A stretch of 13,082 nucleotides of DNA from Bifidobacteriaceae bacterium (GCA_031278075.1 JAITLE010000233.1:1-13082), one strand, 5' to 3'. Counted from the first letter of the stretch, positions 1 through 7,481 are shown. Made by a program: numbers and translations. The notes: generated by a model not told the origin, from the letters alone.

Positions 1-1008
1 GGCGACAGTCAACTCGCCGGGCGTCCCGTCCCCCACCGTCACATCGAAGCCGTCGCCGGCGAGTCGGCCAACGGGCGTGACCACCGCGGCCGTGCCGCAC
101 GCGAACACCTCGGCGACGGCGCCTAGGCGGATGTCGTCCAACAGATCGGCCAAGGCGATCGGCCGCTCCGCGATCTCGCGGCCGCGGTCACGCGCCAATT
201 GCAACAGCGACGCCCGGGTCACGCCCTCCAAGATGGTTCCGGATGTGGGCGGCGTGACGACGACCCCGTCCGCTCTGACCACCACGATGTTCATGCCACC
301 AAGCTCCTCCAGCGTGGTCGCTGTCGCCGCGTCCAAGAACAGCACCTGCTCACAGCCGTGCTGGTAGGCGAGTTCCTGAGACACCAGAGACGCGGCATAG
401 TTGCCGCCGCACTTCGCGGCGCCGGTGCCGCCCGGCCCCGCCCGGTGGTAGACCCGATCAACCCAGATCGAGACCGGGCCCGCCCCGCCCTTGAAATAAG
501 CGCCGACCGGCGAGGCGATCACGCGATACGCCACCTCGTGGGCGGCGCGAACCCCGATGAACGCCTCGGCGGCGAACATGAACGGCCGCAGATACAAGGA
601 TGTGCCCGCCTGGCTCGGCACCCATTCCCGGTCCACCCGGGCGAGCGCCTCCAGCGAGTCGACGAACTCCCCCACCGGCAGTTCGGGCAGGGCCAGCCGC
701 CGCGCGGACCGCGCGAAACGCTCAGCGTTCGCCGCCGGCCGGAACGTGTGAATCGAGCCGTCCGCCCACCGGTAGGCCTTGAGGCCCTCGAACACCTCCT
801 GGGCGTAGTGCAGCACCGCGGCGGCCGGGCTCAACTCGATCGGCCCATACGGAACCAGACGCCGATCATGCCAGCCCCCTTCCGCGGTCCAAGTGATCGC
901 CGCCATATGGTCCGTGAAAACCGTCCCGAACGCTGGCGCGGCCAGCAGCGCCGCACGCTCAGCCGGCGGTGTCGGTGACGGGTTCGGGTTCAATGCGAAC
1001 TGGCTCAT
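1..1008 (-). CDS. ilvE: Branched-chain amino acid aminotransferase (C-terminus outside window)
   Basis: This enzyme moves the amino group between glutamate and the 2-oxo acids of Leu, Ile and Val, the last step of their synthesis, using PLP in the cytosol. The frame is open for 336 codons from ATG at 1008 to the left edge without a stop; family members are about 360-370 residues, so only some 30 C-terminal residues should be missing. Visible fold-type IV PLP features are FGTVFTDHM near residue 27, the block HYAQEVFEGLKAYR near 67-80, the Schiff-base lysine K199 in AAKCGGNYAAS, and EELGGMN around 232-238. The start is supported by GAGGAG seven bases upstream of ATG. It is the last visible gene of the ilv-leu operon, 55 bp after leuB. 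No damage is seen. A D-amino acid or 4-amino-4-deoxychorismate enzyme is unlikely given the length and context. Confidence 0.96.
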   Translation of the reverse strand, partial: MSQFALNPNPSPTPPAERAALLAAPAFGTVFTDHMAAITWTAEGGWHDRRLVPYGPIELSPAAAVLHYAQEVFEGLKAYRWADGSIHTFRPAANAERFARSARRLALPELPVGEFVDSLEALARVDREWVPSQAGTSLYLRPFMFAAEAFIGVRAAHEVAYRVIASPVGAYFKGGAGPVSIWVDRVYHRAGPGGTGAAKCGGNYAASLVSQELAYQHGCEQVLFLDAATATTLEELGGMNIVVVRADGVVVTPPTSGTILEGVTRASLLQLARDRGREIAERPIALADLLDDIRLGAVAEVFACGTAAVVTPVGRLAGDGFDVTVGDGTPGELTVA

Positions 1009-1046
1009 TGTCTCTCCTCAGTCTTGCGACGGCTTGGCCCGAAGCT

Positions 1047-1065
1047 GACGCCCCGGCCGGGCGTC
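1047..1065 (-). repeat. Hairpin over the leuB stop codon
   Basis: GACGCCC and GGGCGTC form a perfect 7 bp stem with a 5-base loop. The stem takes in the first bases of the leuB stop codon and lies in the 55 bp gap before ilvE. No T-run follows in the direction of transcription, so it is not an intrinsic terminator. An RNA processing or 3'-end stability role is possible but is inference only. Confidence 0.4.
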
Positions 1066-2119
1066 AAATGGTCGATTTCACCAGCGCCACAAGGGAGTCC
1101 CCGACCTGGTCGGTCCCCCGCGGCTCGGGCCCGCGGAACGCGAGGTCCGCGGCGACCGCTTGGTCGACGCGGCCCGCGGCGGCCGCGAACCCCAAGTGGC
1201 GCAGCATCAGCGCCACAGACAGCACGGTCGCGGTCGGGTCCGCCCGGTTCTGCCCCGCGATGTCCGGCGCGGAGCCATGCACCGGCTCGAACATCGACGG
1301 GAAATCACCCTCAGGGTTGATGTTGCCGGACGCGGCCAGCCCGATCCCGCCCACGACCGCCCCAGCGAGGTCCGTGATGATGTCCCCGAACAGGTTGTCG
1401 GTCACGATCACATCGAACCGGCTCGGGTCGGTCACCAGGAAAATGGTCGCGGCGTCGACGTGCAGATAGTCGACTTCCACGTCGGGGAAGTCCTGGCCGG
1501 CCGCCTCGACCGCGCGGCGCCACAGGTGTCCCGCGTGGACCAGCACATTGTGTTTGTGCACCAGCGTCAGTTTGCGCCGGGGCCTGGACGCGGCCAGCTG
1601 GAACGCGTAGCGCACCACCCGCGTCACTCCGTGAGCGGTGTTGATCGAGACCTCGGTCGCGATCTCATGCGGTGTGCCCGCCCGGATCGCGCCGCCGTTA
1701 CCGACGTACGGCCCCTCGGTCCCCTCCCGCACCACCAGGAAGTCGACCGCGCCGGGCGCCGCCAGCGGAGAGGCCACGCCGTCGAACAGCTTCGCCGGCC
1801 GCAAGTTGACGTATTGGTCGAACGCGAAACGCAGCTTCAGCAACAGCCCGCGTTCCAGCACCCCGGACGGAACCGTCGGGTCGCCCACCGCGCCCAGCAG
1901 GATCGCCCGGTGACGCGCGATGCCGTGCAGCACGGCATCGGGCAACGTCTCGCCGGTCGCGTGCCAGCGAGCGGCCCCGAGGTCATACTGGGTGGCTTTG
2001 ACGCAGACGCCGTCTGGGGCGAGCGCGGCCGAGAGCACCCGCAGGCCCTGTTCCACGACCTCGGGCCCGATCCCGTCTCCCGCGATCACCGCGAGGTCGA
2101 GGTCGGTGGCGGCCGTCAT
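1064..2119 (-). CDS. leuB: 3-isopropylmalate dehydrogenase
   Basis: LeuB oxidises and decarboxylates 3-isopropylmalate to 2-oxoisocaproate with NAD+, the third step specific to leucine synthesis. The 351 residues match the family length. Motifs in order: GDGIGPE (14-20), substrate-binding arginines in LKLRFAFDQYVNLRP (R97, R107) and VREGTEGPY (R131), lysine K189 in LVHKHN, metal-binding aspartates D222, D246 and D250 in the VDAATI and DNLFGDIITD blocks, and the NAD-binding loop HGSAPDIAG (281-289). The ATG overlaps the ilvC stop by four bases (ATGA), so the two are probably translationally coupled. In many actinomycetes serA lies between ilvC and leuB; here nothing does. The sequence could be confused with tartrate or isocitrate dehydrogenases of the same superfamily, but the operon context makes LeuB the clear choice. 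Confidence 0.95.
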   Translation of the reverse strand: MTAATDLDLAVIAGDGIGPEVVEQGLRVLSAALAPDGVCVKATQYDLGAARWHATGETLPDAVLHGIARHRAILLGAVGDPTVPSGVLERGLLLKLRFAFDQYVNLRPAKLFDGVASPLAAPGAVDFLVVREGTEGPYVGNGGAIRAGTPHEIATEVSINTAHGVTRVVRYAFQLAASRPRRKLTLVHKHNVLVHAGHLWRRAVEAAGQDFPDVEVDYLHVDAATIFLVTDPSRFDVIVTDNLFGDIITDLAGAVVGGIGLAASGNINPEGDFPSMFEPVHGSAPDIAGQNRADPTATVLSVALMLRHLGFAAAAGRVDQAVAADLAFRGPEPRGTDQVGDSLVALVKSTI

Positions 2120-3144
2120 CGGGCAGCCGTCCCCTCGACGTAGTCGGCGTCCGAGGCGGCGACCCAGGCGAAGAGCTGGCGCAGCTCACGGCCGACCGAC
2201 TCGATCGGGTGGGCCTCCTCCTTGGCGCGCAACGCCTTGAACTCGGGGCTGCCGGCGTCTTGGTCGCCGATGAAACGCCGGGCGAAGGCCCCGTCGCGGA
2301 TGTCCGCCAGGACCTCCTCCATGTGCCGTTTCACCTGCGCGTCGATGATTCTTGGGCCGGACACGTAGTCACCGTACTCGGCCGTGTCGGACACTGACCA
2401 GCGTTGTTTCGAGATCCCGCCCTCGTAGATCAGGTCGACTATCAGCTTCATCTCGTGGAGGACCTCGAAGTAGGCGATCTCGGGCTGGTAGCCGGCCTCG
2501 GTCAGCACCTCGAACCCCGCCTGGATCAGATGCGAGACCCCGCCGCACAGCACTGTCTGCTCGCCGAACAGATCGGTCTCGGTCTCCTCGGTGAAGGTGG
2601 TCTTGATGCCGGCCGCCCTGAGCCCCCCGAGCGCCTTGGCATACGAGAGCGCCAGCGGCCACGCGCCGCCCGTGGCGTCGACCTCGACGGCGACCAGCAC
2701 GGGGACGCCACGGCCGTCGACGAACTCACGGCGGACCAGGTGGCCGGGGCCCTTCGGGGCGACCATCGCCACGTCGACGCCCTCGGGCGCCGCGATGTAG
2801 CCGAAACGGATGTTGAAGCCATGGGCGAAGAACACCGCGTCCCCGGGCGCGAGGTTCGGCGCGACGTCCGCCGCGTAGACATTGCGGGCGACTTGGTCGG
2901 GCGCCAGCATCATCACGACATCGGCCCACTTGGCGACTTCGGCCGGTGTGCCCACGCCGAGTCCTTGTTCGGCGGCTTTGGCCCGCGAACGGGAACCCTC
3001 GGCCAGGCCCACTCTCACCTCCACACCCGAATCGCGCAGGTTCAGGGCGTGCGCGTGCCCTTGCGAGCCGTAGCCGATCACGGCCACTTTGCGCGATTGG
3101 ATGACGGACAGGTCGGCATCGTCGTCATAAAAGAGCTCTGCCAC
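2116..3144 (-). CDS. ilvC: Ketol-acid reductoisomerase, class I
   Basis: IlvC converts 2-acetolactate or 2-aceto-2-hydroxybutyrate to the 2,3-dihydroxy acids by alkyl migration and NADPH reduction, in Val/Leu and Ile synthesis. It has 342 residues, the short class I form. The Rossmann motif GYGSQG is at 24-29, followed by a loop containing SRSR (51-54) that fits NADP(H) phosphate binding. FAHGFNI and PKGPGH follow. The knotted C-terminal domain carries the Mg ligands D191 and E195 in ETDLFGEQ, and E227 and E231 in FEVLHEMKLIVDLIYEGG. The start is GTG with an AGAGGAGA ribosome site five or six bases upstream. The gene sits 52 bp after ilvN and overlaps leuB by 4 bp. Confidence 0.97.
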   Translation of the reverse strand: MAELFYDDDADLSVIQSRKVAVIGYGSQGHAHALNLRDSGVEVRVGLAEGSRSRAKAAEQGLGVGTPAEVAKWADVVMMLAPDQVARNVYAADVAPNLAPGDAVFFAHGFNIRFGYIAAPEGVDVAMVAPKGPGHLVRREFVDGRGVPVLVAVEVDATGGAWPLALSYAKALGGLRAAGIKTTFTEETETDLFGEQTVLCGGVSHLIQAGFEVLTEAGYQPEIAYFEVLHEMKLIVDLIYEGGISKQRWSVSDTAEYGDYVSGPRIIDAQVKRHMEEVLADIRDGAFARRFIGDQDAGSPEFKALRAKEEAHPIESVGRELRQLFAWVAASDADYVEGTAAR

Positions 3145-3191
3145 GGGAATCTCCTCTTCTCAGGTTGCTTGTGCGGTTGATGTGCGCTGCC

Positions 3192-3210
3192 GCGCCCTAT
3201 TCGAGGGCGC
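3192..3210 (-). repeat. Hairpin over the ilvN stop codon
   Basis: GCGCCCT and AGGGCGC make a perfect 7 bp stem with a 5-base loop, spanning the ilvN stop codon (3197-3199). It has the same size as the hairpin over the leuB stop. No T-run follows, so termination without a factor is not expected. The role is unknown; segmental mRNA stability is one possibility. Confidence 0.4.
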
Positions 3211-3718
3211 GCTCAAGGGCGCGGTCGGTGATGCGCTTGGCGCCACGGCCAATCCCGACCGTGCCGGACTTGACCAGCTCGCGGATGCCGAACGGCTCCA
3301 GCAATGTGAGCAGGGCGCCGAGCTTCGAGTCGGTGCCGGTCGCCTCGATCACCAAAGTCTCCTGGGACACGTCCACGATGTGTGCGCGGAACAGATCCGC
3401 GATGCCTGTGACCTGGCTGCGGGTGGTCGCGTCGGCGGCCACTTTGACCAGGAGCAGGTCCCGTTGGACGGAGCCCTCCTGGTTGTCCAATTCGACCACC
3501 TTGAGGACGTTGATCAGCTTGTTCAGCTGTTTGGTGACCTGTTCCAGCGGATGGTCTTCGACATCCACGACCGCGGTGATCCTAGAGATCGCGGGATGCT
3601 CGGTGGGGCCCACCGCGAGCGAGTTGATGTTGAATCCGCGGCGGGCGAAGAGCGCCGCGACGCGTGTGAGCACGCCGGGCTTGTTCTCCACCAGGACTGA
3701 CAGGGTGTGTGTCGCCAT
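3197..3718 (-). CDS. ilvN: Acetolactate synthase small (regulatory) subunit
   Basis: IlvN binds the catalytic subunit IlvB, raises its activity and confers feedback inhibition, typically by valine. It has 173 residues, the usual size of the long bacterial form. The N-terminal ACT domain (about 3-80) begins with HTLSVLVENKPGVLTRVAALF and GFNINSLAVGPTEHP, where family members bind the effector at the dimer interface. The C-terminal ACT-like domain covers about 85-165. ATG at 3718 follows an AAGGAG site. It lies 20 bp after ilvB, as expected for co-translated subunits of one complex. Confidence 0.96.
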   Translation of the reverse strand: MATHTLSVLVENKPGVLTRVAALFARRGFNINSLAVGPTEHPAISRITAVVDVEDHPLEQVTKQLNKLINVLKVVELDNQEGSVQRDLLLVKVAADATTRSQVTGIADLFRAHIVDVSQETLVIEATGTDSKLGALLTLLEPFGIRELVKSGTVGIGRGAKRITDRALERALE

Positions 3719-3738
3719 GATCGGTCTCCTTCGGCTCT

Positions 3739-5523
3739 CTAGAACTCTTCGCGTTCAAAGGCTGGCGCCAGCCCTTGGGCGTATTCGATGGTGTTGTTCG
3801 AGGCTCCGCCGGCGATCATGGGCCACACCTGCGCGTCGCGCGAGACCTGGAAATCGATCAAGACGGGCCGGTCGGTCATGGCCGCGGCCTCTTGGATGGC
3901 GGCGTCCACCTGGGATTCGTCCGAGCAACGCAGCGCGGCGCAGCCGTAGGCCTCGGCCAGTTTGACGAAGTCGGGGATCATCGCGGTGTCGGCGCCGGTG
4001 TGGAGGTCCGTGTTGGAGTAGCGCTTTCCATAGAACAGGGTCTGCCACTGCCGCACCATGCCCAGCGACGAGTTGTTGATCAGGGCGACCTTGATCGGGA
4101 TGCCGTTCAGGGCGCAGGTCACCATCTCGTGTCCGGTCATCTGGAAGCAGCCGTCGCCGTCGACCGCCCACACCTGGCGGCCCGGGTTGGCGACCTGCGC
4201 TCCCATCGCGGCCGGCACGGCGTAGCCCATGGTGCCGAGTCCCCCGGAGTTGAGCAGCCGACGGGCGGGCGTGATGTCGAGGAACTGCTGGGCCCACATC
4301 TGGTGCTGGCCCACGCCTGCGGCGAAGACCGCGTCCGGGGCGGCCAGGGCCGACAGCCGCTCGATCACACGTTGCGGCGCGAGGCGCCCGTCGGCCGGCT
4401 GGCTGTACCCACGGGGATAGCGTTCACGCAGGTCGTTTAGGTGTTCCCACCACTTGGCGTAGCCCGGGCGGGTCTCCCAGGCCGCCACCTCGGCGGCCAA
4501 GCCCTCGAGCACCAGGCCCGCGTCCCCCACTATGGGGATGTCCACAGCCACGTTCTTGCCGATCTCAGCCGGGTCGATGTCGGCGTGGACGATCCGGGCG
4601 CGCGGCGCGAACGTGTCGAGGCGCCCGGTCAGCCGGTCGTCGAACCGCGAGCCGACCGCGATGATCAGATCCGCCTGCTGGAGCGCCGCGACAGCTGGGA
4701 CCGAGCCGTGCATGCCGCCCATCCCAAGGTTCGCGGGGTGGTTGTCTGAGATCGCGCCGACCGCCATCAGCGTGATGACGACCGGCGCGCCGCTCATGTC
4801 CACCAGCCGCTCGAGGGCCGCGCCGGCGCCGGTGCGCACAATTCCGCCGCCGGCGAGGATCACAGGGCGCCGGGCCGCCCTCAGCTCCTCGGCAGCCTGT
4901 TTGATCTGCTTCGCGCGGGGCCGCGCCACCGGGTTGTAGCCCGGGAGCTCCATCTTGACGGGCCAGCGCCATTCGGTCAGCTCGGTTTGCGCTGATTTGG
5001 TCACGTCGACCAGCACCGGGCCGGGCCGGCCGGTGTGCGCGATGTGGTACGCCGCCGAGATCGCGGCCGCGATGCCTCCCGCGTCCTTGACCAGGAAGGA
5101 GTGCTTCGTCAACGGCATCGTCGCGCCGACTATGTCTGCCTCTTGGAACGCGTCTGTGCCGATCGCCTGGGCGCCGACTTGCCCGGTGATCGCGACCAAC
5201 GGCACGGAGTCGATGTTGGCGTCCGCCAACGCCGTGATCAGGTTGGTCGCGCCGGGTCCGGAGGTCGCCAGGCAGACGCCGACCCGCCCGGACGATGCCG
5301 CGTAGCCGGTCGCGGCGTGCCCTGCGCCCTGCTCGTGGCGGACCAGGATGTGCCGGATCCGGGACGAGTAGAGCGGATCGTAGGTGGGGAGGATGGTGCC
5401 GCCGGGGATGCCGAAGATCACGTCTACGCCCAAGGACTCCAGAGTCTTCACGATCGCCTGGGCGCCCGTGAGGGTCGCGTTCGCGGCGTGGCCGGTTGGC
5501 GTGGCCTCAGTTGGCTTCGTCAT
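3739..5523 (-). CDS. ilvB: Acetolactate synthase large (catalytic) subunit
   Basis: IlvB is the ThDP- and FAD-dependent enzyme that condenses two pyruvates to acetolactate, or pyruvate with 2-oxobutyrate, the first shared step of Val, Leu and Ile synthesis. It has 594 residues. The N-terminal ThDP domain (about 17-185) contains FGIPGG and the catalytic glutamate E64 in VRHEQGAGHAATGYA. The central FAD-associated domain covers about 205-345. The C-terminal ThDP domain holds the GDG(X)NN cofactor motif starting at residue 456 (DGDGCFQMT through INNSSLGMVRQ). The ATG at 5523 has AAGGAG five bases upstream. Its mRNA starts about 130 bases upstream and passes through a leader peptide and attenuator. 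Context with ilvN argues against other ThDP enzymes such as glyoxylate carboligase. Confidence 0.97.
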   Translation of the reverse strand: MTKPTEATPTGHAANATLTGAQAIVKTLESLGVDVIFGIPGGTILPTYDPLYSSRIRHILVRHEQGAGHAATGYAASSGRVGVCLATSGPGATNLITALADANIDSVPLVAITGQVGAQAIGTDAFQEADIVGATMPLTKHSFLVKDAGGIAAAISAAYHIAHTGRPGPVLVDVTKSAQTELTEWRWPVKMELPGYNPVARPRAKQIKQAAEELRAARRPVILAGGGIVRTGAGAALERLVDMSGAPVVITLMAVGAISDNHPANLGMGGMHGSVPAVAALQQADLIIAVGSRFDDRLTGRLDTFAPRARIVHADIDPAEIGKNVAVDIPIVGDAGLVLEGLAAEVAAWETRPGYAKWWEHLNDLRERYPRGYSQPADGRLAPQRVIERLSALAAPDAVFAAGVGQHQMWAQQFLDITPARRLLNSGGLGTMGYAVPAAMGAQVANPGRQVWAVDGDGCFQMTGHEMVTCALNGIPIKVALINNSSLGMVRQWQTLFYGKRYSNTDLHTGADTAMIPDFVKLAEAYGCAALRCSDESQVDAAIQEAAAMTDRPVLIDFQVSRDAQVWPMIAGGASNNTIEYAQGLAPAFEREEF

Positions 5524-5561
5524 GACATCTCCTTCTTGAGTCGTCGGGTGCGTGTGGCAAC

Positions 5562-5594
5562 AAAAAACCCTCCGGCCAACGGCGGCGGGAGGGT
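5562..5594 (-). terminator. Attenuator terminator upstream of ilvB
   Basis: On the minus strand ACCCTCC pairs with GGAGGGT (7 bp), with extra GCC/GGC pairing possible inside the loop, followed directly by a run of six T. It lies between the Leu/Val leader peptide and ilvB, so it must be read through for the operon to be expressed. This is an intrinsic terminator placed as an attenuator. I could not find a convincing antiterminator pairing by eye. Confidence 0.88.
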
Positions 5595-5624
5595 GCGCGG
5601 TGAACCGGGGCGGTCACACCACGC
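5595..5624 (-). promoter_or_regulatory. Leader hairpin overlapping the end of the leader peptide
   Basis: Minus-strand GCGUGGUG pairs with CACCGCGC over 8 positions (one G-U), with an inner ACCG/CGGU stem. The 5' arm contains the last Ser, Val and Val codons of the leader peptide, and the hairpin abuts the attenuator terminator. A ribosome on those codons would melt it. It fits the pause or protector hairpin of an attenuation system; the exact role is inferred. Confidence 0.65.
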
Positions 5625-5652
5625 TTAGGACTACTACGAGAAGCTGCTGCAC
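5614..5652 (-). CDS. ilv operon leader peptide (Leu/Val attenuator peptide)
   Basis: A 12-codon frame starting with GTG encodes MQQLLVVVLSVV followed by TGA. Nine of the eleven codons after the start are Leu, Val or Ser, with three Leu and five Val. The codons include CTT, GTA, GTA and CTA, which should be rare in such GC-rich DNA, so slow charging of Leu or Val tRNA would stall the ribosome here. The start lies exactly seven bases after a TAAGCT -10 box, which implies a leaderless message where GTG is at the 5' end. A hairpin and an intrinsic terminator follow before ilvB. Leader peptides rich in branched-chain residues are known upstream of ilvBNC in Corynebacterium and in enterobacteria. 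An upstream in-frame GTG at 5685 would give a longer form but has no better start signal. Confidence 0.85.
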   Translation of the reverse strand: MQQLLVVVLSVV

Positions 5653-5687
5653 ACCGGTTAGCTTAGACCTCCCGGGGCCCGCCACAA
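5653..5687 (-). promoter_or_regulatory. ilv operon promoter
   Basis: A TAAGCT -10 box at 5660-5665 fits TANNNT and is preceded by 16 bases and a TTGTGG -35-like box at 5682-5687. Counting seven bases beyond the -10 puts the transcription start at the GTG of the leader peptide. The -35 is weak, as is common in actinobacteria. Confidence 0.6.
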
Positions 5688-5693
5688 TTGCGC

Positions 5694-5710
5694 CGTCCAG
5701 ATGCTGGACG
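5694..5710. promoter_or_regulatory. Inverted repeat just upstream of the ilv -35 box
   Basis: CGTCCAG and CTGGACG are perfect 7 bp arms around ATG. The centre lies about 15 bp upstream of the predicted -35, a usual place for an activator or repressor site. No regulator is identified. Confidence 0.35.
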
Positions 5711-5774
5711 CATTCTGCCGCGGATTTGAGACACCCTGCGGGTGAGTCGGCCGCCTGGTCTCGGCCAGAGGGAT

Positions 5775-5798
5775 GGACGGGCTTCGCGAAGAGTGTCC
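5775..5798. promoter_or_regulatory. Interrupted dyad upstream of the AspT-family transporter
   Basis: The sequence has the form GGAC-N3-CTTCGCGAAG-N3-GTCC, a two-fold symmetric 24 bp site centred at 5786.5, about 60 bp upstream of the transporter's -10 box. The shape suits a dimeric regulator, but the cognate protein is unknown and GC-rich DNA produces some dyads by chance. Confidence 0.35.
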
Positions 5799-5848
5799 GC
5801 GGTGCGCCTCTAGGACAAAGGTGGAGACCGGTGGAGCGTGTGCGGCGG

Positions 5849-5854
5849 TACGGT
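5849..5854 (+). promoter_or_regulatory. -10 box of a probable leaderless transcript
   Basis: TACGGT fits TANNNT and is followed by seven bases and then GTG at 5862, the start preferred here. No clear -35 is seen about 17 bases upstream. Confidence 0.4.
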
Positions 5855-5861
5855 GTCGGCT

Positions 5862-7460
5862 GTGACCGCGGTTCTTGAATTCCTGGCCAAAGAGCCTGTG
5901 CTGTTGATGTTTGTGCTGGTGGGGATCGGTTCGGCCCTGGGCGAGGTGCGGGTCAAGGGTGTCGCCATAGCAGCGGCGGCGGTCTTGTTCATCGCCATCG
6001 CGTGCTCAGCGTGGACTACTTCGCTGGGCATCGACATGGCACTCGAACACCTCCAGATCCTGGGCAGCTTCGGCCTGATTCTGTTCACTTACACGGTCGG
6101 AGTGCTGTCTGGTTCGAACTTCTTCGCCTCCCTCAAAGAGAGCTGGCGCCTCATCTTGGCGATGATCGCGCTGATGGCGGCGTCTGGGGTGATCGCGTTC
6201 GGCGGCGGCAAAGCGCTCGGCCTGGATGGCGCCACCGCGGGTGGGACGTTCGCGGGGGCGGTCACCAACACGCCGATGCTCGCGGCGGTGCGCACCGCCT
6301 CCGGCGACGCGAACGCGCCCACCATCGGCTACGCGGTGGCTTATGTCTTCGGCGTGTTGGGCATGTTGTTCTTCGCGCAGATGGCGCTGCGCCAGGCGCC
6401 TAAGGACACGGACGCGCCTGTGCCGCTGGTCTCGCGCACCATCCGCGTGGAGACCGATTCGATGCCGTCGATCGCCGCCCTGGAGGAGCGCTACGGCGGA
6501 CACATCAAATTCGCCCGCATCCGCCACGGGGAGCACAACCCCGTGCTCGCCGCGACAGACGAGGACGTCCTGCGCCGCGACGATTTGGTGACGGTGGTCG
6601 GGCCGAGCGGTCTGGTGCAGGACGTGACTCGCGAACTCGGCCACAAATCGTCGCACGACTTGAACGCCGACCGGCGCTTCCTCGACTTCAGGCGGATCAC
6701 AGTGTCCAACCCGGTCCTCTCCGGGCGGACAATCGCCGAACTCGACCTAGAGGAGCGGTTCTCGGCGCGGATCATTCGCGTTCGCCGCGGGGATGTGGAC
6801 ATGCTCGCCGAACCGAATCTGGTCTTGCAGACCGGTGACCGGGTCCGCGTGGTCGCCTCACGACACGCCATGGACTTGCTATCGAAGTACTTCGGGGATT
6901 CCGCCAGAGGGCTCGCGGACATTAACCCCGTGGGCTTCGCAGCCGGGCTGGCGCTCGGCATCGGTCTGGGCCTGGTGCCGATCCCTCTTGGATCTGGGCG
7001 GTTCGAACTCGGCTCAGCTGCGGGAACGCTGCTCGTCGGGCTCGTCTTCGGCCGGCTGGGCCGTGTGGGGCCGTTTGTCACGACCATGCCGACATCCTCC
7101 TCCCAGGCGATCTCCGAACTTGGACTGCTGATGTTCCTCGCCCAGGCCGGGATCGCCGCCGGCACCCAGATCGCGGCCGCGTTTGCCTCCGGCGAGTGGC
7201 TCAAGATTCTGGGTCTCGGCGCGGCGATAACCACATTCTTAGGGTTCGGGATGTACGTCGCTATGCGACGGCTGTTCAAGACCGGCGGCACCCGCCTCAG
7301 CGGAATGTTGGCGGGAGCGCAGACCCAGCCAGCGGTTCTAGCTTTTGCCAACGCGAAGACCAACGCCGATTCGCGGGTCGCGTTGGGCTATGCGCTGATC
7401 TACCCGGCCGCCATGGTGACCAAAATCCTTTTAGGTCAGATCATGGGACTGCTCGCGTGA
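5862..7460 (+). CDS. AspT/YidE-YbjL family transporter with two RCK_C domains
   Basis: This inner-membrane transporter belongs to the aspartate:alanine exchanger (AAEx) family, which includes AspT, YbjL and the corynebacterial succinate exporter; the substrate here is not known. It has 532 residues from this start. The N-terminal half (about 5-175) has five or six hydrophobic segments and the family block GATAGGTFAGAVTNTPMLAA (about 123-142). Two soluble RCK_C (TrkA_C) domains follow at about 190-262 and 266-345. The C-terminal half repeats the membrane domain and ends in TMPTSSSQAISELGLLMF and further segments. GTG codons at 5838, 5853 and 5862 are all possible starts; I prefer 5862 because of the TACGGT box seven bases upstream and because the short N-terminus fits the family. 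It is divergent from the ilv operon across about 200 bp, which suggests, but does not prove, a link to amino or organic acid export. Confidence 0.9.
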   Translation: MTAVLEFLAKEPVLLMFVLVGIGSALGEVRVKGVAIAAAAVLFIAIACSAWTTSLGIDMALEHLQILGSFGLILFTYTVGVLSGSNFFASLKESWRLILAMIALMAASGVIAFGGGKALGLDGATAGGTFAGAVTNTPMLAAVRTASGDANAPTIGYAVAYVFGVLGMLFFAQMALRQAPKDTDAPVPLVSRTIRVETDSMPSIAALEERYGGHIKFARIRHGEHNPVLAATDEDVLRRDDLVTVVGPSGLVQDVTRELGHKSSHDLNADRRFLDFRRITVSNPVLSGRTIAELDLEERFSARIIRVRRGDVDMLAEPNLVLQTGDRVRVVASRHAMDLLSKYFGDSARGLADINPVGFAAGLALGIGLGLVPIPLGSGRFELGSAAGTLLVGLVFGRLGRVGPFVTTMPTSSSQAISELGLLMFLAQAGIAAGTQIAAAFASGEWLKILGLGAAITTFLGFGMYVAMRRLFKTGGTRLSGMLAGAQTQPAVLAFANAKTNADSRVALGYALIYPAAMVTKILLGQIMGLLA

Positions 7461-7462
7461 TA

Positions 7463-7481
7463 TAGAATGCTGGCTAAGCCA
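7463..7481 (+). promoter_or_regulatory. Candidate lsr2 promoter
   Basis: TATAGAAT, containing the -10 hexamer TAGAAT at 7463-7468, begins right after the transporter stop codon. The predicted start near 7475 falls inside an 11 bp palindrome, TGGCTAAGCCA (7471-7481), which might be an operator. No good -35 is seen. The 5' UTR would be about 36 bases. Confidence 0.45.

Noticed and set aside
1160..2143. Long plus-strand open frame opposite leuB
   Set aside because: It is the antisense of a clearly conserved gene, rich in Arg, Gly and Pro with no recognisable domain, as expected from GC-rich DNA.
5668..5673. GGGAGG as ribosome site for the ilv leader peptide
   Set aside because: It is 15 bases from the GTG, too far, and it lies upstream of the transcript start implied by the -10 box.
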